Source of the DNA: Streptomyces coeruleorubidus
GTDB lineage: Bacteria > Actinomycetota > Actinomycetes > Streptomycetales > Streptomycetaceae
Direction of reading: 5' to 3'
Assembly: GCF_028885415.1 (NCBI RefSeq)
Contig: NZ_CP118527.1
Coordinates: 3,038,001 to 3,102,000, forward strand
DNA length: 64,000 nucleotides
The notes under the pieces: model-generated
What the model was told of the DNA's origin: nothing
What the model saw: the letters and a program-made list of their open reading frames with translations, nothing else
Databases searched by the model: none
Translations under genes and position numbers: made by a program
Shown here: positions 44,468 through 52,457 of the stretch, piece by piece
Numbering within the stretch: the stretch's first letter is position 1
Layout: the number at the start of each line of letters is the position of its first letter

Positions 44468-45385
44468 ATGTGGTGGGGAGTGGCCGCGGCCCTGCTGGCG
44501 AACACCCTGTACAGCCTGGGCTTCGTGCTGGAGAAACGGGCGCTCACCTCCCTGCCCGAGGTGACGATCCGGCAGCCGGCCCGGCTGTTGCGCCTCGTCC
44601 TCGGCAGCCCCCTGTGGATCGGCGGTTCCCTCGCCCTGGCCGCCGGTTTCGCCGCGCAGCTCGTCGTCTACCGCACCCTCCCGATCGCCGCCGCGCAGGG
44701 CATCTTCGTCTCCGGCCTGGTGCTGCTCGTGCTGCTGTCGGCCCGGCTGCTCGGGGAGGAGACGAGCGGCCGGGAGCGGTACGCGCTGGGTGCGATCCTG
44801 CTCGCGCTGCTGATGGTGGTGCTGTCGCTGCGCGAGGGCTCGGACACCGTCAGCCAGGACGCGCCGTACCCGTTGATCCTGCTGGTGTGCGTGCCGTCGC
44901 TGGCGGCCGGGCTGTGGCTGTACGGCTCCGCCGAGCGGCGGGCCCGCAACCGGCACCGGCGGCCGACGACCGGCGTCGAGTACGGCGTGGCCGTGGGGCT
45001 GCTGTACGGCGTCAGTTCGCTGGCCATCAAGGGCGTGTCGAGCCACCTGACGACCAGCGGGATCGGCGGTGCGGTGCTGGACCTGCTGAGCTCCCCGTAT
45101 CCGTATCTGCTGCTGTTCACCGGCGTGTTCGGCCTGGTGATGTCGCAGGCGGCGCTCCAGCGCTGCCGGGCCTCGCTGATCGTGCCGGTGTGCACGACCG
45201 TGACGTCCCTGTTCACGGCGGTGCTCGGCACGCTGTCGTTCGGCGAGGCCCTGCCGGACGAGCCGCTGCGGCTCGCGCTGCGGGTGGCGGGCACGGCCCT
45301 GGCGGTCGCCGTGCTGCTGACCATGCCGAAGCACGACCCGGCTCCCCAACCCCCCGCACCAGCCAAGGAGTTGGCATCCCCATGA
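44468..45385 (+). CDS. DMT/EamA-like permease
   Basis: 305 residues with nine to ten hydrophobic helices from the first residues (WWGVAAALLANTLYSLGFVLEKRAL). The internal arrangement is that of drug/metabolite or NIPA-like transporters, with RTLPIAAAQGIFVSGLVLLVLL in the first half and CRASLIVPVCTTVTSLFTAVLGTLSFGE in the second. In this cluster it could flip a lipid-linked intermediate, but that is inference. It starts 3 bases after the methyltransferase stop and overlaps the next gene as ATGA. Confidence 0.85.
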   Translation: MWWGVAAALLANTLYSLGFVLEKRALTSLPEVTIRQPARLLRLVLGSPLWIGGSLALAAGFAAQLVVYRTLPIAAAQGIFVSGLVLLVLLSARLLGEETSGRERYALGAILLALLMVVLSLREGSDTVSQDAPYPLILLVCVPSLAAGLWLYGSAERRARNRHRRPTTGVEYGVAVGLLYGVSSLAIKGVSSHLTTSGIGGAVLDLLSSPYPYLLLFTGVFGLVMSQAALQRCRASLIVPVCTTVTSLFTAVLGTLSFGEALPDEPLRLALRVAGTALAVAVLLTMPKHDPAPQPPAPAKELASP

Positions 45386-45603
45386 AGCCCGACGACCCGC
45401 TGCTGAAGATCCTGGCGTGCCCGCTCGACAAGGGCCCGCTGCATCTGCTGGCCGAGGAGGCCGAGCAGGAGGAGGCGCTGTACAACCCGCGGCTGCGCCG
45501 CCGCTATCCGATCGTCGACGGCATTCCGCAGTTGTTGCCGTCCTCGGGTGAGCAGGTCTCGGACGACGAGCACGAGGAACTTCTCCAGAGGATGACCCCA
45601 TGA
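45382..45603 (+). CDS. Trm112-like small protein
   Basis: 73 residues: LLKILACPLDKGPLHLLAEE, then YNPRLRRRYPIVDGIPQLLP. This matches the bacterial Trm112/YcaR family (UPF0434), whose eukaryotic relatives activate methyltransferases as small zinc-binding partners. The usual CxxC is reduced to a single Cys here, so zinc binding is doubtful. It is embedded between methyltransferase genes with ATGA overlaps on both sides, which suggests that it partners one of them. Confidence 0.82.
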   Translation: MKPDDPLLKILACPLDKGPLHLLAEEAEQEEALYNPRLRRRYPIVDGIPQLLPSSGEQVSDDEHEELLQRMTP

Positions 45604-46427
45604 CCAGCCTGGCAGCCCGCCTCGCTCCCTTCCTGCCCACCCGCCTGGTGGCCGCGACGGCCCGGGCGCTCTATCCCCGGTTCGAACCGGAGCTGGCCCG
45701 GCTCGCCGAGCTGTGCCCGCCGGACTGCGGTACGGCGGTGGACGTCGGCGGCTGGTACGGGCCGTGGACGCACCGGCTGTCCGGCCTGGCCGATCACGTC
45801 GTGACGATCGAACCGGTGCCCCATCTGGCCCGCCTGCTGGCCGCCGCCGTCCCGCCGAACGTACGGGTGATCCGGGCAGCGGCCTCGGACCGCCCGGGCA
45901 TCGCCCGCCTGTGGCTGCCGTCGGACGACTCGGGCGACCGGGGCGTGTCGTCGCTGGTCCGGCGTGACATCCACGGCCGGGCACTGGACGTCCCGTGCGT
46001 CACGCTGGACGAGCTGGGCCTGCGGAACGTCGGCTTCATCAAGATCGACGTGGACGGCAACGAGCCGGCGGTCCTGCGGGGCGCGACGGGCCTGCTGGCC
46101 CGCGACCGCCCGGCCCTGTTCGTGGAGCTGGAGTCCCGCATCCAGCCGATCACCCCGGTGGTGACGTACCTGTCCCTGCTGGGCTACGAGGGCTGGGTGC
46201 TGCCCGGCGACAGGTGGGTGCCGCTGGCGAAGTTCCCCCTGGAGGACCACCAGGCGGACGCCTCCTACGTCGTCTCGCACGGCCTGCTGCGCCGCGTCCT
46301 GCCGTACAACGCCCTGCGGGGCCCCCGCTACGTCAACTCGGTCCTCTTCCTCCCGGACGGCCGCCGGCCGGGCACCGCGCCGGTGGGCGACGATGGTTCC
46401 CATGCCCTCCGGAAAGCGCCCCGCTAG
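45600..46427 (+). CDS. FkbM-family methyltransferase
   Basis: 275 residues. The FkbM pattern is seen in AVDVGGWYGPWTHRL (motif I), HVVTIEPVPHLARLLAAAV, LDELGLRNVGFIKIDVDGNEPAVLRGATGLL and ALFVELESR. Enzymes of this family O-methylate sugars or polyketides using SAM. The ATG overlaps the Trm112-like stop. It is the last clear member of the coupled glycan cluster. Confidence 0.9.
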   Translation: MTSLAARLAPFLPTRLVAATARALYPRFEPELARLAELCPPDCGTAVDVGGWYGPWTHRLSGLADHVVTIEPVPHLARLLAAAVPPNVRVIRAAASDRPGIARLWLPSDDSGDRGVSSLVRRDIHGRALDVPCVTLDELGLRNVGFIKIDVDGNEPAVLRGATGLLARDRPALFVELESRIQPITPVVTYLSLLGYEGWVLPGDRWVPLAKFPLEDHQADASYVVSHGLLRRVLPYNALRGPRYVNSVLFLPDGRRPGTAPVGDDGSHALRKAPR

Positions 46428-47001
46428 CCCCTTCACACCGCTCGATTTCCAGCTGGTGCTGCTGCGCCGCATGGCCGACCACAACCCCGGCCTGGTGGAG
46501 GACGCCCGCCACGAGCTGGGGGTGTCCCTCGCGGACATGCGCGAGGCCAACAAGCGCTGGCAGGCGATGGTCCGCTCCCCGCGGTCCCGCTCGCCCCTCT
46601 CCCGCTACCGCTCGGTGCTGGGCGAACCCGAGTCCCGTACCGCCCGCCGGATCGGCGACCTGGACTGCGAGTCCTGGCTCTGGCCCGTCCCCCTCTGGCC
46701 CGGCCTGCGCTTCGAGGTCCTGACCGCCCCGAACGGCGCGGTGTGGAACGAGTGGCTGGTCCGTGCCCCGGGTGCCGAGGGACCCGGCCTGCGCACGCTC
46801 GACGACCTCACCCCCTGGTCCTGCACGGTCGACGAGGCGGCCCGCGCCTTCGCCCCCGCCCGTCCCCTGGAGGGCTCGGCCCCGACCCGCTGGGGACTGG
46901 CGTTCACCGCGCCGGACGCGCAGGGGGTGCGGTGGGAGGTCGTCGCGGAGTTCACGTGGGGGCTGTTGCAGCGGGTGGCCGTCACCGGCGCTCAGGGCTG
47001 A
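46402..47001 (+). CDS. conserved hypothetical protein
   Basis: About 199 residues, soluble, with codon use like its neighbours. The N-terminus (FTPLDFQLVLLRRMADHNPGLVEDARHELGV) is helical; the middle (WLWPVPLWPGLRFEVLTAPNGAVWNEWLVRA) is beta-rich. I do not recognise a family. It overlaps the FkbM gene by 26 bases (ATG 46402) or 35 bases (ATG 46393), so it is co-transcribed with the cluster, but its role is unclear. Confidence 0.75.
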   Translation: MPSGKRPASPFTPLDFQLVLLRRMADHNPGLVEDARHELGVSLADMREANKRWQAMVRSPRSRSPLSRYRSVLGEPESRTARRIGDLDCESWLWPVPLWPGLRFEVLTAPNGAVWNEWLVRAPGAEGPGLRTLDDLTPWSCTVDEAARAFAPARPLEGSAPTRWGLAFTAPDAQGVRWEVVAEFTWGLLQRVAVTGAQG

Positions 47002-47018
47002 GGCGCTCCGGCCCGCGG

Positions 47019-48965
47019 TCAGAACCTCCCCTGGTTGAGGGCGGTCTGGAGGGCCTTGGTGGTGGCGGTGCCCCAGTCGCCGTCCACGATCAGGTCGGCG
47101 CCGATCATCTTGTCGAGGTGGCCCTGAAGCGCCTTCACCGTGTCCGTACCGATGTCGCCGTCCACGATCAGGACGGCGCCGGCCCAGGTGTTGAGGTGCT
47201 CTTGCAGGGCGCGCTTGGACCCGGGCCCCCAGGCGCCGTCGGCGGTGACGCCGATCGCCCGCTGCGTCGCGGCGATGGTGGCGGGCCCGAAGTTCCCGTC
47301 CACGTCGAGCTGTTCACCATCGGCATAGCCGGCGTAGGCCGCCTCGGTGGCGGGCCCCCAGAGCCCGTCCGCCTCGACTCCCACCTTGCCCTGCAGCCAG
47401 CGCACCCCGGCGTCGGTGAGCGGACCGAACTCGCCGTCCACGTCGAGGGGCGGGGTGTAGCCGAGTGCGTTCACCGCGTGCTGCTGCGAGGCGATGGAAC
47501 GGATCGTGGCCGACCCGCCTCCGCTGCCGCCCGCACCGATGTGGGCCACGTACGCCGCCTCGGTGCGCGGCCCCCACAGGCCGTCGGCGGCCACACCGAC
47601 CTTGCCCTGGAGCCAGCGGACACCGGCGTCGGTGAGCGGGCCGAAGAGGCCGTCCACGGTCAGGGGCGGGCTGTGACCGAGCCCGTTGACGGCTCGCTGC
47701 TGAGCTGCGATGGACCGCACCGTCGTCAGCCCGCCGCTGGAGCCGTCGTCCGGGGGATCGCCGTCGTAGACCGGTTCACCGCCCACGATGGGATACGTGG
47801 TTCCCGGCAGCCCGTTCTGTGTCCAGGCGCGGAGCTCCGCGCCCGGGCACTGGGTCGAGTCGAGCGCGCCGTGATAGGTCGAGGTGAGTGGCTTGCCGGT
47901 CTTTTCCCGGGCGGCGAAGAAGAGGCTCCGGATGGAGTTCTTCGCAGCCGTGGTGGCATCGCCGTCCCGGCCGATGAAACAGACTCCGAAGTGCGTGGTG
48001 TTGTAACCCTGGGCGTGCGCGCCCTCGTTGGCCCAGCCGCGCCCTTCGAAGATGCGGCCCTGCCTGTCGACGAGGAAGTGGTAGCCGATGTCCCACCAGC
48101 CGTTCGAATCCATGTGGTAGTTCTGGATCGCCCTGGGTGACTGGCCGGCCGGCCCCGCGGAATAGTGGACGGTGAAGGCGGTGCGCTGCGAGAGCGGGAC
48201 CTTCACCTCGTCGCGGGGCGGACGTGCTCCCCACTGGGCACGGGAGATGATCTGCAGCTGCTTGGGCGTACCCGCGGCGGGAACCCCGGGGTCCATCGGG
48301 GAACCGGTGTGCGCGTAGGGCAGGAGGCTGCCGGGGCATTCCGTGGCGTATCCCTTGGAGTGCGGGAACATGTGGGGGCCGGCCTTCCCGCCGGCCGGAA
48401 CCTCCGACCGCAGATACTCGATCAGGCCCCTGATCGAGGTGCGCATCGCGGATGTCGGCTCGTCCTCGGACCGGAGGAGGCCGCAGATCGAGTAGAAGGC
48501 GGCGTTCCGGCCGACCGCGCCGTGCTCCGGGACCCAGACATGCCCCTTGGGCACGTTTCCCTGAGCGGGGGCGTCGCCGCCGTTGGCCTCTCCCCGTTCG
48601 AGGCCGCGTCCCTCGTATATCTTTCCGTGCGGGCAGACGAAGTAGTTGTAGCCGATGTCCTCGTCGGCCTTGCCGTACATGTCCGACCAGGCGTCGGCCA
48701 CGTCCTCGGCGCATTCCTCCTCCGTGTCGAGCCCCGAGGAGCCGCCGCCGCGGTGGTGAAGGAACACGCCCCCTTTCCAGGGGGACCACTCACGATGGGG
48801 CGTCGGTTTCGGTGGGGCTCCCACCTCGTCGATCAGCTCCTGGGTCGCCTTGGTGTAGTCGCCGTTGAAATCCGCCGATGCCTTCCGGGAGATGAGCAGG
48901 CCTCCCGTCACGGTGGCGGCGGCGTACGGGGCCCAGGCCGATCTGGGCCGGATGTCGATGGGCAT
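47019..48965 (-). CDS. double PGRP/N-acetylmuramoyl-L-alanine amidase with four peptidoglycan-binding repeats
   Basis: 648 residues. There are two Amidase_2/PGRP domains. One (about 60-215) has GVFLHHRGGG, GYNYFVCPHGKIYEGRG and FPHSKGYATECPG. The other (about 240-385) has AFTVHYSAG, GYHFLVDRQGRIFEGRGW and STYHGALDSTQCPG; each keeps plausible His/His/Cys zinc ligands. Four PG_binding_1-like repeats (VDGxFGPxTxxxxRxLQ type) fill residues 410-648, two almost identical. It cuts the lactyl-alanine bond of peptidoglycan. Export is unclear: residues 12-31 are only weakly signal-like, so an endolysin-like, lysis-dependent or Tat-independent route is possible. Confidence 0.88.
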   Translation of the reverse strand: MPIDIRPRSAWAPYAAATVTGGLLISRKASADFNGDYTKATQELIDEVGAPPKPTPHREWSPWKGGVFLHHRGGGSSGLDTEEECAEDVADAWSDMYGKADEDIGYNYFVCPHGKIYEGRGLERGEANGGDAPAQGNVPKGHVWVPEHGAVGRNAAFYSICGLLRSEDEPTSAMRTSIRGLIEYLRSEVPAGGKAGPHMFPHSKGYATECPGSLLPYAHTGSPMDPGVPAAGTPKQLQIISRAQWGARPPRDEVKVPLSQRTAFTVHYSAGPAGQSPRAIQNYHMDSNGWWDIGYHFLVDRQGRIFEGRGWANEGAHAQGYNTTHFGVCFIGRDGDATTAAKNSIRSLFFAAREKTGKPLTSTYHGALDSTQCPGAELRAWTQNGLPGTTYPIVGGEPVYDGDPPDDGSSGGLTTVRSIAAQQRAVNGLGHSPPLTVDGLFGPLTDAGVRWLQGKVGVAADGLWGPRTEAAYVAHIGAGGSGGGSATIRSIASQQHAVNALGYTPPLDVDGEFGPLTDAGVRWLQGKVGVEADGLWGPATEAAYAGYADGEQLDVDGNFGPATIAATQRAIGVTADGAWGPGSKRALQEHLNTWAGAVLIVDGDIGTDTVKALQGHLDKMIGADLIVDGDWGTATTKALQTALNQGRF

Positions 48966-49035
48966 CGGGAACTCCTGGTCGAGGCCATGGCCCGTCGGCC
49001 GGATGACCGACGGGCGATGGGCGGTTCGAGGTCGG

Positions 49036-49206
49036 TCAGCGCATGAACGAGGCGCAGGCGTCCTGGTCCACCCATCGGTGGGAGCTGATCCTGTTGTCCG
49101 CGACGTATCCGGTGGAGAACCTGTCGAAGGCGTAGTCGTCCGTGCCGTCGGCGAGGGTGGACGCGTACTTCTCGGACGTGCATGCGGAACTGATCGCTCG
49201 CCTCAT
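49036..49206 (-). CDS. small hypothetical protein upstream of amidase
   Basis: A 56-residue protein (MRRAISSACTSEKYASTLADG, ending WVDQDACASFMR) with Streptomyces-like codon use and two cysteines. GGGGGA lies 12 bases above ATG 49206; a GTG at 49218 is the alternative start. It is read in the same direction as the amidase and ends 70 bases above it, so it may share its transcript. No family is recognised. Confidence 0.5.
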   Translation of the reverse strand: MRRAISSACTSEKYASTLADGTDDYAFDRFSTGYVADNRISSHRWVDQDACASFMR

Positions 49207-49321
49207 GGTGGTGCGCACTCCCCCGAGTCGCGGCGCGATTCCTCGCGCCCCTTCGCTCCTTGAGCTTCTCTGAGGAGAGCGTGAGCATCCAGGGTGTTGC
49301 GTTCTGCCGCAAAAGCCCCGG

Positions 49322-50191
49322 TCAGCGGGCGGCGGCCAGGACCGCCTCGACCACCCGCGGCACGGACTCCGGGTGCAGCCACAGGAACAGGTTCGGCTCG
49401 ATCAGCTCCAGCTCCATCACGCACGGCTCCCCGTCAGGCCCGGTGACGAGGTCCACGCGCGCGTACAGCAGCTCCGGCTGCCCGGGGATCGCGGCCAGTG
49501 CCCGCTCGGCGACGTCGAGTTCGGCGGCGGTCGGCTGCCAGGGCCTCGGGTCGGGGTGGGCGACCTTGTCGGCGTCGTACGGTGTGCCCGGCGCGAGGAC
49601 CGCGCCCTTGCGGCTGGCGTGCAGCAGGCGTCCGCCGAAGAACTGCAGGGCCCGCTCGCCGGCGGAGTCGATGCTGCGCACGTACGGCTGCACCATCGCC
49701 GTGAAACCCTCGGCGTGCATCCGCTTCAGCTGTCGCACGGCCGTTTCGTGCTCGTCGTGGGTGTAGAGAGCGGCGAAACGGGCGCCGGCGCCGGAGGTGG
49801 GCTTGACGACGTACTCGTGGTGATCAGGGAGGTCGGCGGGCTCGCCGGGCGCTATGTACCGGGTGGGGACGACGGGCACGCCGGCAGCCGCCAGATCCCC
49901 GAGGTACCGCTTGTCCGTGTTCCACCGCACGACCGCGGGCGGATTGGCGAGCCGCGTCAGCGTTCCGCACCGCGCCACCCACGCCGCGAACTCCTCCGCC
50001 CGCCAGCTGTAGTCCCACGTCGACCGGATCAGAGCGAGGTCGAAGCCGCCCCAGTCGACGCCGGGAGCGTCCCAGGGCACAGCGACGGCCTCGGCACCGG
50101 CGTCCCGCAGCGCCCGTACCAGCAGCGGAAGGTCCTGGTCCTTGCTGGGCTCGGGACCGGAGTCGTAGGTGACGAGTGCGATACGGGGCAC
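49322..50191 (-). CDS. ATP-grasp domain protein (RimK/glutathione-synthetase-like)
   Basis: 289 residues. An N-terminal Rossmann-like part (RIALVTYDSGPEPSKDQDLPLLVRAL and DLALIRSTWDYSWRAEEF) is followed by the ATP-grasp region: NTDKRYLGDLAAAGVPVVPT, EYVVKPTSGAGARFAALY, MVQPYVRSIDSAGERALQFFGG and the metal-binding CVMELELIEPNLFLWL. It ligates a carboxylate to an amine or thiol with ATP. The product is unknown. It is divergent from the MerR-PP2C gene. Confidence 0.87.
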   Translation of the reverse strand: MPRIALVTYDSGPEPSKDQDLPLLVRALRDAGAEAVAVPWDAPGVDWGGFDLALIRSTWDYSWRAEEFAAWVARCGTLTRLANPPAVVRWNTDKRYLGDLAAAGVPVVPTRYIAPGEPADLPDHHEYVVKPTSGAGARFAALYTHDEHETAVRQLKRMHAEGFTAMVQPYVRSIDSAGERALQFFGGRLLHASRKGAVLAPGTPYDADKVAHPDPRPWQPTAAELDVAERALAAIPGQPELLYARVDLVTGPDGEPCVMELELIEPNLFLWLHPESVPRVVEAVLAAAR

Positions 50192-50266
50192 AAAGGGCTC
50201 CCTCTTCGTCTGATCGGATGATCGACCGGCAGGCTAACAACCGCTCCGGAACCAGAACAGCCCGCT

Positions 50267-50296
50267 TGACCTTCACCTTCGGTGAAGCCCCAGCAT
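50267..50296 (+). promoter_or_regulatory. MerR-type promoter/operator
   Basis: TTGACC (50267-50272) serves as -35, and a perfect palindrome CTTCACC-TTC-GGTGAAG (50271-50287) fills the spacer. A CAGCAT-like -10 (50291-50296) lies 18 bp away. A palindrome in an over-long spacer is the hallmark of MerR-controlled promoters. It lies 30 bases above the MerR-PP2C start, so autoregulation is likely. Confidence 0.7.
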
Positions 50297-50325
50297 CGGT
50301 GGCGGAACCGGAAGGAGGTGGCGAG

Positions 50326-51408
50326 GTGCACCGGGACATGCTGACGATCGGCACGTTCGCGAAGGCGTGCCGGCTCTCGCCGAAGGCACTGCGCCTGTAC
50401 GACGAGCTGGACCTGCTGCGGCCCGCCCGGGTGGACCCGGACACCGGATACCGGTACTACGCCGTCGGGCAGCTGGAGCAGGCCCGGCTGGTGGCGTGGC
50501 TGCGGCGGCTGGGCATGCCGCTGGCCGAGATCCGCGAGGTGTGCCGGCTCCACGACCGCGACTCCACGGCCGCCGCCCGGGAGATCCGCGCCTACTGGGC
50601 GCGTGTCGAGGCGGAGACGGCGGTACGGCGGGACCTCGCCGCGTTCCTGGTCGATCACCTGACAGCGGACTCGGATGAGTCCGGAAAGGACACCGCCATG
50701 CTGGAACTGCGTTACTCAGCCCACTCGGAGACCGGTCGCGTCCGTCCCGCCAACCAGGACACGGCGTACGCGGGCACCCGACTGCTCGCCGTCGCCGACG
50801 GCTTCGGACCCGCGGGCGCACCCGCGAGCAGCGCCGCCGTGGAGGCACTGCGCTTCCTGGACACGGACGAGATCCCGGCCGGCGGGGTCCTCAACCTCCT
50901 GGAGGACGCGGTACGGGGCGCGGCGCAGGCCGTACGGGACGTGGCCGACGGCACCGACGACATCGGCACGACCCTGACCGCCCTGCTGTGGACGGGCTCG
51001 CGGCTGGCCCTGGTGCACATCGGCGACTCCCGCGCCTATCTGCTGCGCGACGGCGAACTGTTCCTCATCACCCACGACCACACGGTCGTCCAGTCGATGA
51101 TCGACGAGGGGCGTCTGACGCCCGAGGAGGCCGTCTCCCACCCCCAGCGATCCTTCCTCCTGAAGGCCCTGACGGGCGACGGCACCCCTACGATCCCGGA
51201 CCTCCGCCTGCACGACGCCCACCCGGGCGACCGCTATCTGCTGTGCTCCGACGGCCTGTCAGGCGTCGTCCCCGAGGACCGGATCCGGGAACTCCTCACC
51301 TCCCCCGCCGCCCCCGACGAGACGGTCCAGGCCCTGGTCGGCGCGGCGAACGAGGCCGGCGGGCCGGACAACGTCAGCTGTGTGGTGGCGGACGTCGTGG
51401 CGGCATGA
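50326..51408 (+). CDS. MerR-family regulator fused to PP2C-type phosphatase
   Basis: 360 residues. Residues 5-75 are a MerR DNA-binding domain (LTIGTFAKACRLSPKALRLYDELDLLRPARVDPDTGYRYY), and 76-115 are the dimer helix. From about 125 follows a PP2C serine/threonine phosphatase: RPANQDTAYAG, LLAVADGFG, HIGDSRAYLLRDG, LLCSDGLSGVV and GGPDNVSCVVADV, so the metal-binding Asp residues are kept. It may couple transcription to a dephosphorylation signal. GTG 50326 has AAGGAGG exactly 7 bases upstream. Confidence 0.9.
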   Translation: MHRDMLTIGTFAKACRLSPKALRLYDELDLLRPARVDPDTGYRYYAVGQLEQARLVAWLRRLGMPLAEIREVCRLHDRDSTAAAREIRAYWARVEAETAVRRDLAAFLVDHLTADSDESGKDTAMLELRYSAHSETGRVRPANQDTAYAGTRLLAVADGFGPAGAPASSAAVEALRFLDTDEIPAGGVLNLLEDAVRGAAQAVRDVADGTDDIGTTLTALLWTGSRLALVHIGDSRAYLLRDGELFLITHDHTVVQSMIDEGRLTPEEAVSHPQRSFLLKALTGDGTPTIPDLRLHDAHPGDRYLLCSDGLSGVVPEDRIRELLTSPAAPDETVQALVGAANEAGGPDNVSCVVADVVAA

Positions 51409-51554
51409 CCCGGACGGCCCAGGACCACGGGCCGTGACCCCTTGTGCTGGGCCGGGGTGACGCCCGAGCAGTACGACGCGATGCCGGCCGAGGTGGCACA
51501 CCGGCGGTTCGTGGCGCCCGGTACCACCGGGGCCGCCTGGCACCCCGGCCCGCG

Positions 51555-52262
51555 CTACCCCTCCTCGCCCGGCTCCCAGTCCAGCAACCGCACCTTCGCC
51601 ACCGTACGGACGTGGCGCCGCATGGCCGTGGCCGCCTGGCGGGGCTGCTGTGCGGCGATCGCGTCGAGGATGGCCTGGTGCTGGGAGAGGGAGCGGGACG
51701 GGCGGCCCGGCTGGCGGAGGGACTCGGTGCGGCTCTCGGCGATCTGCTCGGCGATGGAGCGCATGAACTCCGCGAGCAGAGCGCTGTGGGCCGCCGCCGT
51801 CACGGCCGCGTGGAACAGCCGGTCGCCCTCGACGCCGTGACCGCCCGCCGCGATCTCCTCCGACATGTGCGCGAGCGCCGAGCGCATCGCGGCCAGATCC
51901 GCCCCCGAGCGCCGCTCCGCCGCCAGTTCGGCGAGCTTCGTCTCCAGCGCCTCCCGCGCCTCCAGTACGTCGGGCAGGCGCCGGCGGCGTTCCACCATCC
52001 GCTCGACCGGCTCGGTGTCCAGGCTGTCCCGTACGAGGTACGTGCCCCCGCCGTGCCGGGCCTCCACCAGGCCCTGGACCTCCAGCACCACGATCGCCTG
52101 CTTCACCGAGGCGCGGCTCACCCCGAGGCGCTGGGCCAGATCCCGCTCGGGCGGCAGCCGGTCGCCGGCGCGCAGGCCCCCCTCGGCGACGTACTGGCGC
52201 AGCCGCTCCAGCACCTGTTCGTAGAGGCGCTGTTTCGTCATGGGGCGCAGGGCGTCGGTCAC
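51555..52262 (-). CDS. GntR/FadR-family regulator (predicted malonate-operon regulator)
   Basis: 235 residues. The GntR winged helix reads LYEQVLERLRQYVAEGGLRAGDRLPPERDLAQRLGVSRASVKQAIVVLEVQGLVEARHGGGTYL. The all-helical FCD/FadR effector domain follows, with VLEAREALETKLAELAAERR and GDRLFHAAVTAAAHSALLAEFM. The start is GTG 52262 after GGGGGA; ATG 52241 is possible. It is divergent from the malonate transporter gene, and two mirrored copies of an 18-bp site lie between them. It probably represses the operon until malonate or malonyl-CoA is present. Confidence 0.9.
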   Translation of the reverse strand: MTDALRPMTKQRLYEQVLERLRQYVAEGGLRAGDRLPPERDLAQRLGVSRASVKQAIVVLEVQGLVEARHGGGTYLVRDSLDTEPVERMVERRRRLPDVLEAREALETKLAELAAERRSGADLAAMRSALAHMSEEIAAGGHGVEGDRLFHAAVTAAAHSALLAEFMRSIAEQIAESRTESLRQPGRPSRSLSQHQAILDAIAAQQPRQAATAMRRHVRTVAKVRLLDWEPGEEG

Positions 52263-52305
52263 GGGTCCCCCTCTCGCCGGGAGCGTAACACCGGCGCCCC
52301 TCACT

Positions 52306-52323
52306 GGCCGAGTGGCTGAACCA
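52306..52323 (+). promoter_or_regulatory. operator half of mirrored pair, GntR/malonate region
   Basis: GGCCGAGTGGCTGAACCA here recurs in inverted orientation at 52390-52407 with one mismatch. It lies 44 bases above the GntR start codon and likely controls the regulator gene. Confidence 0.6.
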
Positions 52324-52389
52324 ATTCGCGCGCGACCCCTTGACGGACACCCGGGCCGCACCCACGCTGTTCAGCCAACGCACCTCAAG

Positions 52390-52407
52390 TGGCTCAGCCA
52401 CTCGGCC
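52390..52407 (-). promoter_or_regulatory. operator half of mirrored pair, malonate transporter side
   Basis: Inverted copy of the 52306-52323 site. It overlaps a perfect AGTGGCT-C-AGCCACT palindrome (52388-52402), as expected for a GntR dimer site, 51 bases above the transporter start codon. Confidence 0.65.
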
Positions 52408-52457
52408 ACTCTCCTGGGTGTTCCCAGCCGCTCCGGGGCCCAAAGACGGGAGCCCGT

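Noticed and set aside
51442..51554. Short frame WAGVTPEQYDAMPAEV... after the PP2C gene, resembling the start of a small conserved protein
   Set aside because: Only about 35 residues look protein-like, there is no ribosome site, and the frame then runs antisense into the GntR gene; at most a decayed fragment, too weak to annotate.
52306..52323. Similarity of GGCCGAGTGGCTGAACCA to the D-arm of serine tRNA
   Set aside because: No acceptor stem, anticodon arm or T-arm surrounds it, and a mirrored copy lies 66 bp away at the divergent promoter, so an operator is the better reading.
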